From: Chloranthus sessilifolius
Lineage: Eukaryota > Streptophyta > Magnoliopsida > Chloranthales > Chloranthaceae
Reading direction: 5' to 3'
DNA length: 64,000 nucleotides
NCBI GenBank assembly: GCA_021018995.1
Contig: CM037598.1
Location: 63,816,671-63,880,670, forward strand
Both the position numbers and the translations under genes were made by a program. Positions 35,585-46,342 of this stretch are shown here, piece by piece; the first letter of the stretch is position 1; every line of letters starts with the position of its first letter. A model generated the notes under the pieces. The model saw only the letters and a program-made list of their open reading frames with translations, had not been told where the DNA came from and made no database searches.

Positions 35585-38067
35585 TGTGATAGCCTAAATT
35601 TCAGCACCCTAAAACCCATCCCATCGGCACGACCCTCGAGGATGTGCCCCATATAATAAGAGGAACACTTGGTATATCCACACAAAAATAAGTAAAACAT
35701 AGACAAAAGAACTAACGCAGAACTAAATCTCTAGTTCTACTATTTAACACCAAAAATATGTAACCCAAAAGATCGTTCTAATCCCATACCTCTACATGGG
35801 CAAAAGAACCAACCTGAACCATCAGTGTTGCAACTACGATCACCCCAGATGGTTCGACAAAAGAATATTTCATATTACATTATCCTTACAAAACAAGCTG
35901 GACATACCAAGCCCTAAATATCTCTCTTAAAATAATGTCAAAGTTCATAGAGGGTCTTCTAAAAGGACCTCTCAGGAGGGGGCTCAGACTCCTCCCCTAG
36001 AACGTATTATGAGTCCTCGAGATTGACGTCACTAGAAGCAGCTCTTAACTTCGCACAGGTGACGTATAGTCAAAGGGTGAGCTACATCCTAGCTCAATAG
36101 GAAAAATATCTGAACAAGTACATCTATCTTACTCACATACATTTCATGACATAAATAAAGCATGATTTCATCACTGTAAAATAATTAGAAAATAGTTTGA
36201 GATGCAAAAATGATAAACAGAATGCTTTTACTACACTACTCATGGCATCTTATACTCACTAGTTCTCATATTTGCAACAAGGCTGGTCTCATGACTTATA
36301 TCCATTAACTTAAATAATCCCCGAGCAATATAGCATCGAGCCCCGATAGAATACCCTCCATCGTCGTCTAATCAAACTATTTTTTATGTAACCTAACCCA
36401 AGTTCCTTTCTCATAGGCGACAGGCACGTAACTACTATACATCCATGGGATGTCTACTAGTGTACAGATTGGCCGCCGTACCAGTCACCGATATCCTGTC
36501 GAGTCAGTCACGGGTATACCACCGCGTCGGTGGGGTATTCTACAAACCTTAAATAAATTGTGCACTACATATAGTTATTCACCATATAATTGTGCTAAAT
36601 ACTTAATAATTCACAGCCTATTCAAATCCCATTCATGGACCTTCACATAACGTGGATCTTAACATCCACCACACATCCCTGTGATGTCACACATTCCGGT
36701 GCATCACTTAGATGCCCAATGCACATATGCATCCCTTAGATGCCCAATGCACATATGCATCCCTGGGATGGCTCAATTCTTTTACTAATTGATTTCCTCA
36801 TTTATCCGTGTACGCACACACACTGTACTTTCTTATTCTTATCTTAGCATTTTAAAAATATAACTATTCAACTAAGCTTTTAAATGAACATGCATCCACA
36901 GAATATCACTACATACATGCTCTCGTAATCAAGTGTACAAGTTCAGAATGTTCCCTACCTCACTCGCAATTTTAATCCATGGATCCTTCAATCCGAGCTC
37001 ATACTTAACCGTCCCAAGGTTCAGCTTAAGCTAAGCCTGGCCAAACACACATAACATATCACTATTAGTGTAAAAACACTGGGGTTAGAAACCTAACCCC
37101 AACTATGAACAGTCCATAAGCAAAAACTCACCAATTGCTTGAATTTGTCCAAACCGATCGAATGATTTTAAATCAATCAAACGATTTGGAAAATTGATCG
37201 AACGATTTTAAATTGATCGAACAAAATCCCAAAATTGATAGAACGATTTTAATTCGTTCAATTGATTTCCTCAGAAATCCATAACACCGAATTTTTGCCC
37301 ATTGCCAAACCGATCGAGTGATTTTAATTTCATTTGCACGGTTCCACAAATCGATCGAACGATTTTATAAATCGTTCGAACGATTTCTCCAGAATCCATA
37401 TTTCACCTTATCCTTCATTGGTCAAAATCGATTGAACGAGTACTAATTTCGTTCGATCGATTTTGCCCATTTCTGATGCCGATCGAGTTCTATCATCTAG
37501 AACTCATCTCATCACCAGCCACACCATTCTTCATCTATTTATCAAACCAATTCACTTAGATTTCTAACCTAGTAGCTAAAACTAGTTTAAAATAGTCAAA
37601 CTTACCATTTCTAACCGTTGAATCCTTTGATCCAAAGCTCTAGCCACACAAGGGTTCCATAAACCCTCAAATCTCGAATCTCCCTTCGATAACAAGCCCA
37701 AATCCGTTAGCTTTTCAATCCTTGATCAATCATTTGTATTTAATACACCATTCTCAATTTCACAACAAAATCCCACTCTCATTTACCCTCTCTAAATTTT
37801 CTCAACAACTCAACCAAAGAGAACATAAATGCTTCCCCCTTTTATAACTCATAACTTACTTGGGTGCAAAGCATATATAACTAACTACATATATGTACAT
37901 ATATATATATATATACACACATATATATATACCAACTAAGTTATATATACCACTTAAACTAACCATCCTAAGTCAACCAAGTCAATGTTGACCCTGTCAA
38001 ACAAACGACTAGTCAGGTCCGCTTCCGGAGGTGCACTATTTAAGCACAAAATTTTTGGGACGTTATA
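35585..38067 (-). mobile_element. Element A 5' LTR
   Basis: 2483 bp from TGTGATAGCC to GACGTTATA; its outer terminus has mutated from TGTAAC to TATAAC in element orientation. A TATA box lies at about 37839-37847 and a motif array at 37155-37475. A tandem copy of about 28 bp near 36709-36755 is absent from the other LTR. Confidence 0.85.
37155..37475. repeat. Motif array in element A 5' LTR
   Basis: Same ATCGATCGAACGATTT family as at 14381-14695, with private mutations in each copy. Confidence 0.75.
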
Positions 38068-38118
38068 GAATGTCCTCTACTGAGCTTAGTTGCTAGCTCA
38101 CCCTGACTATACATCATG
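38068..38118 (+). mobile_element. LTR-C, 51-bp fragment between elements A and B
   Basis: It starts with the GAATG duplication of A and ends with the TCATG duplication of B. It contains a TAGCTCACCCTG block also present in the B LTR (ATGTAGCTCACCCTG near 40241). It therefore continues LTR-C. Confidence 0.65.
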
Positions 38119-38381
38119 TGTAACAACCCTAAAAATCTAAAACACAAACCTGACTATTTCGATCTACGTGCCCGGCACGGAAATCGAGACCCATTTAAAA
38201 TTTAAGAAGTAATATTAGTTGAGATAAAGTTATACCACGGTTAGATTAGTTCACATTTGAATTTTCGTTTAAGTCTGAGTTGGGTAAAGGGTTAGCGTAG
38301 CACTTCGCGTCGTAGCGACCGTGTTAGTGCTCCACACCGGAACAAAAATAAGGGGAAAACAGAAATATCTGTTTTCTTAGC

Positions 38382-38388
38382 TTATAAG
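38382..38388 (+). promoter_or_regulatory. TATA-like box of element B 5' LTR
   Basis: TTATAAG precedes GAAGGAAGGGAGACCTAGAG. The homologous site exists in the 3' LTR and in solo LTR D, at a similar distance from the LTR start. Confidence 0.45.
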
Positions 38389-38858
38389 AGAAGGAAGGGA
38401 GACCTAGAGGGAGTCCTTCTTCTTCTTCTCCCTCTTTCCCTTGCTTTAGAAGCTGAGAAGTCTGTAGCTAGGTTGGTCTGTGAGGGTGTTCCTTGAGAAA
38501 CGGAGTTAGCGGTACCCGGGGATCCTACATTATCCGAGATAGAGGATAGAGAGATGAGCTAGGACACTCCACACTAGCTTAAGAGTGAGTATGGTCTAGA
38601 GGGTTGAAAGGAAACTGGGCATCGACTTATCCAAGCCGTAGCGACAACAAACTCCGGAAACTAGATCCGAAACCCTCATTCAAATCGATTTGCCGAAACC
38701 CCGTGAGGGCCCTAACAAAGGTAAGATTATGTGTTTTAATAGGGGCAAATGAGATGCCCAGGTGTGGGCATTGATGTCATGATAATGGTGGTTGAGAACC
38801 ATTAATGAAAAATAGGGTTGGAGATGAACTCCATTAATGACAGAGTTTCTGTCATTAT

Positions 38859-39484
38859 TGATCGATCAACACAAGTGGTGATCGATCAATAGCAGTGGTG
38901 ATCGATCAATGAAGCCCATTGATCGATCAATCTATATAGGACAGAATAGGGGAACAGAGACCCAAAATGTTAGAAGTTCAATGCCCGAAGGGCATTGATC
39001 GATCAATTTAGGCATTGATCGATCAATGAGGGCATTGATCGATCAACAGGAGAGTGATCGATCATGATATTGGTGATCGATCAGCGTAAGTATTGATCGA
39101 TCATCAGGTGTTGATCGATCAATGAGGTCGGTTGATCGATCAATCAGTATAAAGAGAATGTGTGAGCGAAAGGTGAATTTTTGAAAAAGGGTTGGTGATC
39201 GATCAATGAGAGGTATTGATCGATCAACAGGAGGCATTGATCGATCAACCCAAGTAGTGATCGATCAATTTAAGCTATGTTAAAAATGAGTAGAAGAGAG
39301 GTTATTGATCGATCAATGAGTGTATTGATCGATCAATGATGGTAGGTGATCGATCAATAAGGTGTATTGATCGATCAATTGGGTTGTTGTAGAGTGGAGA
39401 CTAAAAGAGTGGTGATCGATCAATGAGAGGTATTGATCGATCAACAAGGAGCATTGATCGATCAACAGGAGTAGTGATCGATCA
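38859..39484. repeat. Motif array in element B 5' LTR (TGATCGATCAAYR)
   Basis: About 24 copies of the palindrome TGATCGATCA, mostly followed by AT or AC and preceded by AT or G. Gaps are irregular, about 10-60 bp. Nearly the same array is in the 3' LTR (48839-49469), and a second, non-identical one is upstream of ORF3 (45931-46342). Confidence 0.95.
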
Positions 39485-40773
39485 ATAACCCCTGTTTTGG
39501 TTCTGTTTTGGTTTTGTGGATTAAACACCCTCGGACATTGTGCCGGTTAGCTTACTGACACCCCTAACATTTAAAGTACTATGTTTATGGTCTAGGAATC
39601 AAACCCTGACACCGTGAAAAGGCTTTGGATTTGCTTAGAAGATAGATTGACCTGAGGTAGGGGAAAACCAACCTAAACTATTTTTTTGAGTATGATTCCA
39701 TGTTTATCTCATATCTATGCCCTGATTTCTGTTTTTATCAAACATGTGTGCATATCTTGAGTTCTGCTATTTTGATTTCTGTTTCCTGATTCGCATTCTG
39801 AAAACTTGCTTCTGATTCTGTTATCTGATCTGTGAGGTATATACGTATGTGATTTGATGATTTAAACCAGATGATCCCCACCGACCCGGCGGTATATCCG
39901 ATGCACAGCACACTTGTGCACCGCTTGTAATCCCTAATTGCACTCCATAGATGAGGCATTGTTGCACTTTCAAAATTGTTCATGTGAACGACGATTGGTT
40001 GGGGTTTCCTATCGGACATTCCTGTTTACTCCGTGCTATATAGTCATGGGAGTTTCTTAAGTTAAATATACACAATTTAAGCTCTCTGATAATATACTTG
40101 CATAACATCTGATTTCTTGTCTAAAAGCTCAGTAATTGATTTGATTTGTCATGATTGTACGCTCCTGATTTGATTTCTGTTATGAGATGGCATGATCTGC
40201 ATATTCAATTCATTTAATTGGAATTCTTCTATTGAGCTATGATGTAGCTCACCCTGCGTTCTAAATTAATTTTTAGGTTCCGAGGCTGTCGTTAAGAGTG
40301 ACCCGGACTATCACCGACCCAGGCCGAGGTCAGAGACGAGGAGACCGTTCGGAGACGAGTTCTATCCAGTAGCACAGGTACTAGTGTCTCATCTTATTTT
40401 GGATCTTTTGGATTATGGTGTGCCCGGTGGCCACTTTTGTGTACATTTTATTAGGATTACTTATTGTATAGTTACGCATTCTATTCGGAACCACTATTGG
40501 GAACCATTGTTTGGGTGATGGATGTCCATCACCAATGGTTCTTTTTGGTTCCTTTTTGAGAATGCATTTTCTTTGCTTAATATAGAATTAATTGTTTTAA
40601 TATTATTGTTCTTTATGACTAAATGCGTTGATAAGTGACTGGCTCGATCTACCACTGCTGGGTAGTGTCTGCTTGGCTTCCGCTTTACAAGCAGACACAT
40701 ATGATTTGTCTCGGGGATCATCCAGAGTATGATCACGGATGGCGCAGTTTACGGTGCAATCAAACATCCTGAT

Positions 40774-40784
40774 TGGTATCGAGC
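40774..40784 (+). other. Primer-binding site of element B (initiator tRNA-Met, one base missing)
   Basis: TGGTATCGAGC, which is the iMet site TGGTATCAGAGC with one A lost. It lies seven bases after the LTR end. Confidence 0.75.
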
Positions 40785-42127
40785 TAGGCGTTAGGTTGAA
40801 CTACGGGTTCGGGTTGGATTGTTTCACAATCTAGGTCTTGTCGATGTTGTTGTTTTCACAATGACCGATTATGGGCCCTAAGTTGGAGGAGACGCAGGTA
40901 GAAAGCAGTCGAGAGAGATTCCTCGAGGATGTGCCCGGGTTATAGGCTCGTCGAGGGGCTTGGAGTTCCTATCACAAGCAAATGCGGTTCCATTGGGACC
41001 CAGAGGAGGTGAAGGAGAAAGCGAAGAGAGGATGGGCGGTGTTGGAAGCATTAGCTACCAGCGTCGCTCGTGCCAGAACATTGCTTTAGCTCAGCAGTGA
41101 CTAGACCACCCCATCACTGGTGGATTTTGGAGTTTAGGAGAATGAGACCTCTTAACTTCTCGGGTCAAGCGGATCCCATTGAGGCGAAGGGTGGATAGAA
41201 GAGATGGAAAGCTCTTTGAAGTATTGCAATGTGGACGTAGAGAAAGTCGTTGGGCCACTTTCAAATTGGATGGTGACGCCGGACCTTGGTGGAAGTCGGT
41301 GTCACAAAATAGACAGAGAGAGTTTCTTCACTCCTTGGACATGGGAGGAGTTTACGGTGTTTTATCACAAATACTTCCCGAAAATTGTGAGGCATCAATG
41401 GGAGGTGAAATTCATAGAGTTGAGGCAAGGCGCCATGTCAGTGAGAGATTATGGAGCAGAGTTTGATAGGTTGGCTAGGTTTGCACCTCAACATGTAGCC
41501 ACGGAGTTGATGAGAGCAAGGAAATTCCAACTCGGCCTGAGACAAAATTCTGACGTAAAGACGTCGCCATGTGGGAAATGGAGACTTATGAGGGAGTCAT
41601 GGCCAAGGCTCTCATAGCTGAGGAAGAGAACCAGAAACAATTCTCTTGGAGGGATAAGCAGGCGAGAGAGAGACCATTCCAAGGGCAATCTCAGGATACA
41701 GAGCAAAACAAGAGGGCTAGATTTTCCAGACCTCCGAGATACCCTACGCACTCTCGACCGGCGATTTCTTCAGGACCGAGTTCATATCAGAGAGCAGCAG
41801 CGCCTACATCTTCCAGATCATTTCGACCAGCTGGATCTTCTGGTAGCGGGGCCTCAGTGACTCAGGGACCTTCAAGAGTCTCGTCCTTCACTCCGGCCGC
41901 GATATGTGCAAAGTGTGGGAAACCACACAAGACAGAGGACTGCAGGAGAGAGACAGGGGCATGCTTCAGGTGTGGCAAGATGGGTCACTTGGTTAGGAAT
42001 TGCCCTGAGGAGAGCAAAGAGCGGTCAGGATCGGTATCTACACAAAGATCAGCCCGACCAGTGGTTCACGGTCGAGCTTATGCCGTCACCGCCACCGATG
42101 CTCTGACATCAAATGACGTCATTCAAG
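40785..42127 (+). pseudogene. gag: Element B gag, frameshifted
   Basis: Recognisable capsid blocks (EEMEKLFE-like in the shifted frame near 41195, FKLDGDAGPWWKSVS at 41261, EFTVFYHKYFPK at 41350, RQGAMSVRDYGAEFDRLARF at 41425) are spread over two frames. The nucleocapsid at 41569-42127 is open, with two intact knuckles (CAKCGKPHKTEDC and CFRCGKMGHLVRNC). The N-terminal start was not identified: the first ATG (about 40863) meets a stop soon. At least two 1-base indels lie near 41190 and 41550. The frame ends at a predicted splice donor, CAAG|GTATGA. Confidence 0.8.
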
Positions 42128-42277
42128 GTATGATTAGAATTCAAGAGATATGGTGTTGTTTGATATAATAGACTGGAAAATTAGAAATATATAAATTAAA
42201 TTATTTATTTTGATTATAATAGCACGCATAAACCTACACATCTAGAACGTTACAGTAATGTTGATATTGGTATGTAG
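42128..42277 (+). other. Probable intron between gag and protease, element B
   Basis: This 150-bp A/T-rich gap starts GTATGATTAG and ends GGTATGTAG. Excising it joins NDVIQ-G of gag to the protease frame within the same glycine codon used in element A. Left in, the gag frame stops at 42166-42168. The two intron sequences are hardly alike although position and phase agree. Confidence 0.7.
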
Positions 42278-42849
42278 GTGAGCTGAAACTGTATAGGAGT
42301 TGCGATATTTGCTTCCATAGAGCACGAGCCCTGATAGACCCAGGCTCTACACATTCTTTCGTACGGCCTCAATTTACAAAGGAATTGAGTGCCACTCCAG
42401 AACAACTAGATTTTATCCTGACAGTGTCAATCCCCACAGGTAGTGCAGTGAATGCACTCACCGTGTGTAAATCAGTGATAGTGGCAGTAGATGATCATGA
42501 GACGCGGGCAGATTTGATTCTGTTAGATATGAAAGATTTTGACATCATCTTGGGAATGGACTGGCTATCTGCTTACCACGCAAGTGTGGATTGTCTTCGG
42601 AAGATGGTAGTTTTCCGCCCTCCAAAGGAGCGATCCTTTAGATTCTTCGGAGTGAAGTCTAAGGTAGCTCCTTTGATATCCGCTATTCGGGCAGAGAGGA
42701 TGATGGAGAGTGGATGTAGTGGATATATAGCCTTCCTACAAGAGCAACGGGAGAAGACAAATGTGATATCCGATATTCCCATTGCATGCGAGTATTCCGA
42801 TGTATTTCCTGAGGATTTACCGGGACTACCACCAGATCGGGAGGTGGAG
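42278..42849 (+). CDS. Element B protease and linker
   Basis: The aspartic protease active site RALIDPGSTHSFVRP is at about 42326-42370, followed by LDFILTVSIPTG and LILLDMKDFDIILGMDWLSA, which holds the second conserved family block. The linker (GCSGYIAFLQ, CEYSDVFPEDLPGLPP) leads into RT. The frame is open from the predicted splice acceptor through about 43050. The enzyme would release Gag, RT and integrase from the polyprotein. Confidence 0.8.
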
Positions 42850-44090
42850 TTTGTAATCAATCTAATCCCAGGCACTGAGCCAGTATCAAAGGCTCCCTAT
42901 TGGATGGCTCCAGCAGAATTACAAGAGCTAAAGGAGCAATTGCAAGAACTACTTGACAAGGGTTTTGTGCGACCTAGTGTGTCCCCTTGGGGAGCACCAG
43001 TATTGTTTGTCAGAAAGAAGGATGGTTCAATGCGCTTGTGCACTATCATCGATTAAACAAGTTGACGATTAAGAATCGTTACCCACTTCCTAGAATCGAT
43101 GATCCGTTTGATCAATTGCAAGGAGCGAGGTTCTTTACGAAGATCGACTTGCGGTGGGTTATCATCAACTACGAGTCGAGTCAAGACATTGAGAAGACGG
43201 CGTTCAGAACCAGATATGGGCACTATGAATTCCTTGTTATGCCATTTGGATTGACGAACGCACCTGCGTCTTTCATGGACTTGATGAACCGAGTGTTTAA
43301 ACCACACTTGGACACATCAGTGGTGGTATTTGTAGATGACATCCTTGTCTATTCCAAGACAAGGGAGGAACATGAAGGGCATCTACATGTTACTTTGCAG
43401 ACCCTCAGAGATCACAAACTTTATGCGAAGCTCAGTAAGTGTGAGTTCTGGCTTGACCAAGTTAGTTTCTTGGGTCATATCGTCTCTGCAAAGGGTATTA
43501 CAGTGGATCCGGCTAAGATTGAAGCCGTTGTGAACTGGGAACAGCCGAGGACAGTAACAGAGGTCCGTAGTTTTCTTGGTTTGGCCGGATACTACAGACG
43601 GTTCGTGGAGGGGTTCTCTAAACTATCCGGTCCACTCACTCAGCTCACTAAGAAGAATGCTAGATTTGATTGGACTGATCAGTGTGAGAAGAGCTTTCAG
43701 GAATTGAAGACGCGTCTGACTACAGCACCAGTGTTGGCAATACCTTCTGGCAGAGGAGGTTTTGCTATCTACAGTGACGCATCATATGGTGGTTTGGGTT
43801 GTGTCCTCAACCAGCACAAGAAGGTTATCGCTTATGGCTCTAGACAGCTGAAGGAGCATGAAAAGAATTATCCGACTCATGACTTAGAGTTGGCTGCGGT
43901 AATCTTTGCCTTGAAGATTTGGAGGCACTACTTGTACGGTGAGACGTTTGATATCTTTACCGACCACAAAAGCCTTAAATATTTGTTTACTCAAAAGGAT
44001 TTGAATATGAGACAACGCAGATGGATGGAGTTCTTGAAAGACTACGATTGTTCCATCCAGTATCACCCTGGGAAGGCCAATGTTGTGGCG
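42850..44090 (+). pseudogene. Element B reverse transcriptase and RNase H, small frameshifts
   Basis: RT domain: [14 protein letters not shown] (about 42999), then a frameshift near 43040, [37 protein letters not shown] and catalytic [10 protein letters not shown] (about 43330). RNase [40 protein letters not shown] and [12 protein letters not shown]. Near 43150-43190 about a dozen residues are out of frame (after KIDLR), with the frame restored before DIEKTAFRT, so two compensating indels are present. The domain is otherwise long and open, which is unusual among the elements here. Confidence 0.85.
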
Positions 44091-45237
44091 TATGCTTTGA
44101 GCGTAAAGTCGTCAGCACATCTTATCACCCGAGTACAAAGGTGGCACCTACTTGAGGACCTGGCCTTATGTGATACGCTGATTGATGTTAGAGGTTCAGG
44201 GACACTAATGGCTACCATCGTGATACGCCCTACATTGTTTGACAATGTACGTAAGCTCCAGATGATTGACAATGAGCTTATGGCAATTAGAAGAGATGTG
44301 ATCAACGGGATCAGACCGGATTTTACCATCAAGGATGATGGCACATTGCTATTTCGAGATCGGGTATGCATACCGGATACAAAGGACCTAAAAGACACAA
44401 TTTTGGAGGAAGCGCATAAGTCTACATATGCTATACATCCTGGGAGTACCAAGATGTACCAAGATCTCAAGAGAAGTTTTTGGTGGAGAGGATTAAAGAA
44501 GGACGTGGCAGATTACGTTTCTAGGTGTTTGGTCTGCCAGCAGGTGAAAGTAGACCATCGAAATCCAGCGGGTTTGTTACAACCATTACCAGTGCCAGAG
44601 TGGAAATGGGAGGCCATTTCTATGGACTTTATACTAGGATTGCCGAGCACATTGAGAAAGAATAATGCCATTTGGGTTATTGTAGATGATCGACGAAATC
44701 AGACATTTTCTACCGTGACGGACCCGGACTCGTTTGACAAATAAACTAGCCGAGCTATACATGAAGGAAATAGTTCGACTACATGGCATACCGGTTAGCA
44801 TCGTGTGTGATAGAGATCCGCTATATACATCGCAGTTTTGGCGACGATTCCAGGAAGGCATGGGCACTAAATTGGAATTCAGCTCAGCATTTCATCCTCA
44901 GACAGATGGGCAAACCGAGAGAGTGAACCAGATTATAGAGGATATGTTGCGTGCGTGTATGTTGGACTTTCATGGTTTATGGGATCAACACTTACCTCTG
45001 ATCGAATTCGCTTACAATAACAGTTATCAGTCAAGTATTGGGATGGCGCCTTATGAAGCTTTATATGGACGTCGATGCAGATCTCCACTGAATTGGGAAG
45101 AAGTCGGCGAAAAGCTTGTCTTAGGACCAGCGATCGTGGACAGTACTCGAGACGGTTAGAGTGATTCGCGAAGATTGAGGATGGCCCAAAGTCAAAAGAG
45201 CTATATGCGGATCTTCATCTGACGCAAGTGGAGTTTC
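44091..45237 (+). pseudogene. Element B integrase, frameshifted
   Basis: The zinc-binding segment ([28 protein letters not shown]) and the core start ([10 protein letters not shown], about 44620) are in the RT frame. That frame ends at 44744 after a cluster of small indels at 44680-44740. The rest of the core (CDRDPLYTSQFW, QTDGQTERVNQII, then APYEALYGRRCRSP) is in another frame, 44734-45159. The three catalytic acidic residues are present. Further indels follow at 45150-45235 before the C-terminal domain. Confidence 0.85.
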
Positions 45238-45312
45238 GTATAACCAAATCGCCGACGATAATGATGCCCATGGTTAAAATTAAATCAATAGAGGGTTAAC
45301 ACTTGTTTTCAG
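45238..45312 (+). other. 75-bp intron-like insertion before integrase C-terminal block, element B
   Basis: GTATAACCAA...TTGTTTTCAG separates VEF from VGDKVFVKISP, which are continuous in element A. The borders are GT-AG with a pyrimidine-rich acceptor. Excision does not restore frame exactly, since about two bases seem lost at the donor side, so it may be an intron with a local error or simply an insertion. Confidence 0.35.
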
Positions 45313-45750
45313 GTTGGAGACAAGGTGTTTGTGAAGATTTCGCCAACCAAGGGCGTCATGCGCTTTGGAAAACGCAGAAAGTTGAGTCCTCGATACGTCG
45401 GACCATTTGAAGTGCTTGGAAGGGTTGGAGAAGTCGCTTATCAGATTGCCTTGCCACCACAGTTGGCAAGCATGCACAACGTCTTTCACGTGTCCATGTT
45501 ACGCCGTTACGTACACGATCCGACTCACGTCTTGGATTACCAACCAATAGAACTTCTGAAGGATATGACGGTGATAGAAGAACCAATTGCGATTTTAGAT
45601 CGTCGTGATCAAGTTCTGCGGACTAAGTTAATTCCACTGGTACTAGTCAAGTGGAGAAATCATTCGGACAATCGGTTACTTGGGAACGCTGCGAAATCAA
45701 ATCCGACAGTACCCACATTTGTTTACCCATTGAGAGAGGTAAATTCTTAA
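45313..45750 (+). pseudogene. Element B integrase C-terminus and chromodomain, frameshifted end
   Basis: The block KISPTKGVMRFGKRRKLSPR and GPFEVLGRVGEVAYQ is the usual integrase tail, followed by MHNVFHVSMLRRYV and the chromodomain start LIPLVLVKWRNH. After NH a one-base loss near 45672 changes the frame, so the TWE block of the chromodomain appears in the next frame. The element would be expected to target heterochromatin if intact. Confidence 0.85.
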
Positions 45751-45930
45751 TCATTTTCGCTTAAAGGTTCATCACATTATTAAGTCATTGTGCGTAAGCA
45801 TGCATCAATTACTAGATGAATCTTCGTATAGGGGTACTCTGTATGATGTGCACGTATCCTTAGTTTCGAAATTCGGACGGCTCACTGTTGGAAGAAGTTG
45901 ACTGTTACAATGAAGTCTCACGAAGGTCAT
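45751..45930 (+). other. Non-coding spacer after chromodomain, element B
   Basis: No ORF or recognisable site. It leads into the motif array. Confidence 0.5.
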
Positions 45931-46342
45931 TGATCGATCAATAGAGGTTAGTGATCGATCAATCTCATGAGTGATCGATCAACAGAAGGAGGTGATCGAT
46001 CAATGATAGTGAAGGATTTCACCCAGAAGTAAGGTAGGTGATCGATCAATAGCAGTATTGATCGATCAATAGAGCTTCAAGTGATCGATCAACATAGATC
46101 AGTGATCGATCAATTTTGCATTGGAAGGAAAGTAGTGATCGATCAACATTAGTAGTGATCGATCAATAAGGGCGTCAGTGATCGATCAACAGAGGTTAGT
46201 GATCGATCAATGCATCGATTTAGGGCTTAAAGATGCTTCATTGATCGATCAACAAAATCCGTGATCGATCAATGCTGGGGTTTAAGTTAAAAATAGGGGA
46301 TGTCGAACGGTCATTTGCACGAAGCGTTCACTGTGATCGATC
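45931..46342. repeat. Motif array upstream of ORF3, element B (TGATCGATCAAYR)
   Basis: Fifteen copies of TGATCGATCA, nearly all followed by AT or AC as in the LTRs of the same element. Gap lengths and the sequence between copies differ from the LTR array, so it is not a simple copy of it. It ends about 160 bp upstream of the ORF3 ATG. Confidence 0.95.

Larger units (their letters stand above)
12845..38067 (-). mobile_element. Element A: Tekay/Del-type chromovirus with extra ORF3, split by element L
   Basis: Exact boundaries are supported by a 5-bp target duplication GAATG at 12840-12844 and 38068-38072. On the minus strand the order is 5' LTR (35585-38067), tRNA-iMet primer site, gag, intron-like gap, protease, RT, RNase H, [element L], integrase, chromodomain, spacer array, ORF3, polypurine tract and 3' LTR (12845-15295). 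The first 155 bp of the LTR pair differ at roughly one base in eleven by eye, so the insertion is not recent. All ORFs are damaged. Confidence 0.9.
38119..40766 (+). mobile_element. Element B 5' LTR
   Basis: Starts TGTAACAACCC and ends about 40766 (ATCAAACA), near 2648 bp. The TATA box is about 263 bp from the start, and the motif array (38859-39484) is well downstream of it, in the transcribed leader. It differs from the 3' LTR mainly in a few dense patches: about 38465-38520, 39060-39140, 39895-39930, 40280-40395 and 40730-40766. Confidence 0.85.

Noticed and set aside
38511-38525. Cloning-vector contamination
   Set aside because: Only 15 bases match a polylinker and both sides are normal LTR sequence. 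An insert of vector would bring more. It remains listed as an oddity.
38859-39484. Regular short repeats that could be taken for a CRISPR array
   Set aside because: Repeat length is 10-13 bp, spacers vary from about 10 to 60 bp, no cas genes are present, and the setting is a plant retrotransposon LTR.
39043-39528. ORFs rich in IDRS/IDQ repeats (also 49298-49516)
   Set aside because: Minus-strand translations of the TGATCGATCAA array in the LTRs of element B.
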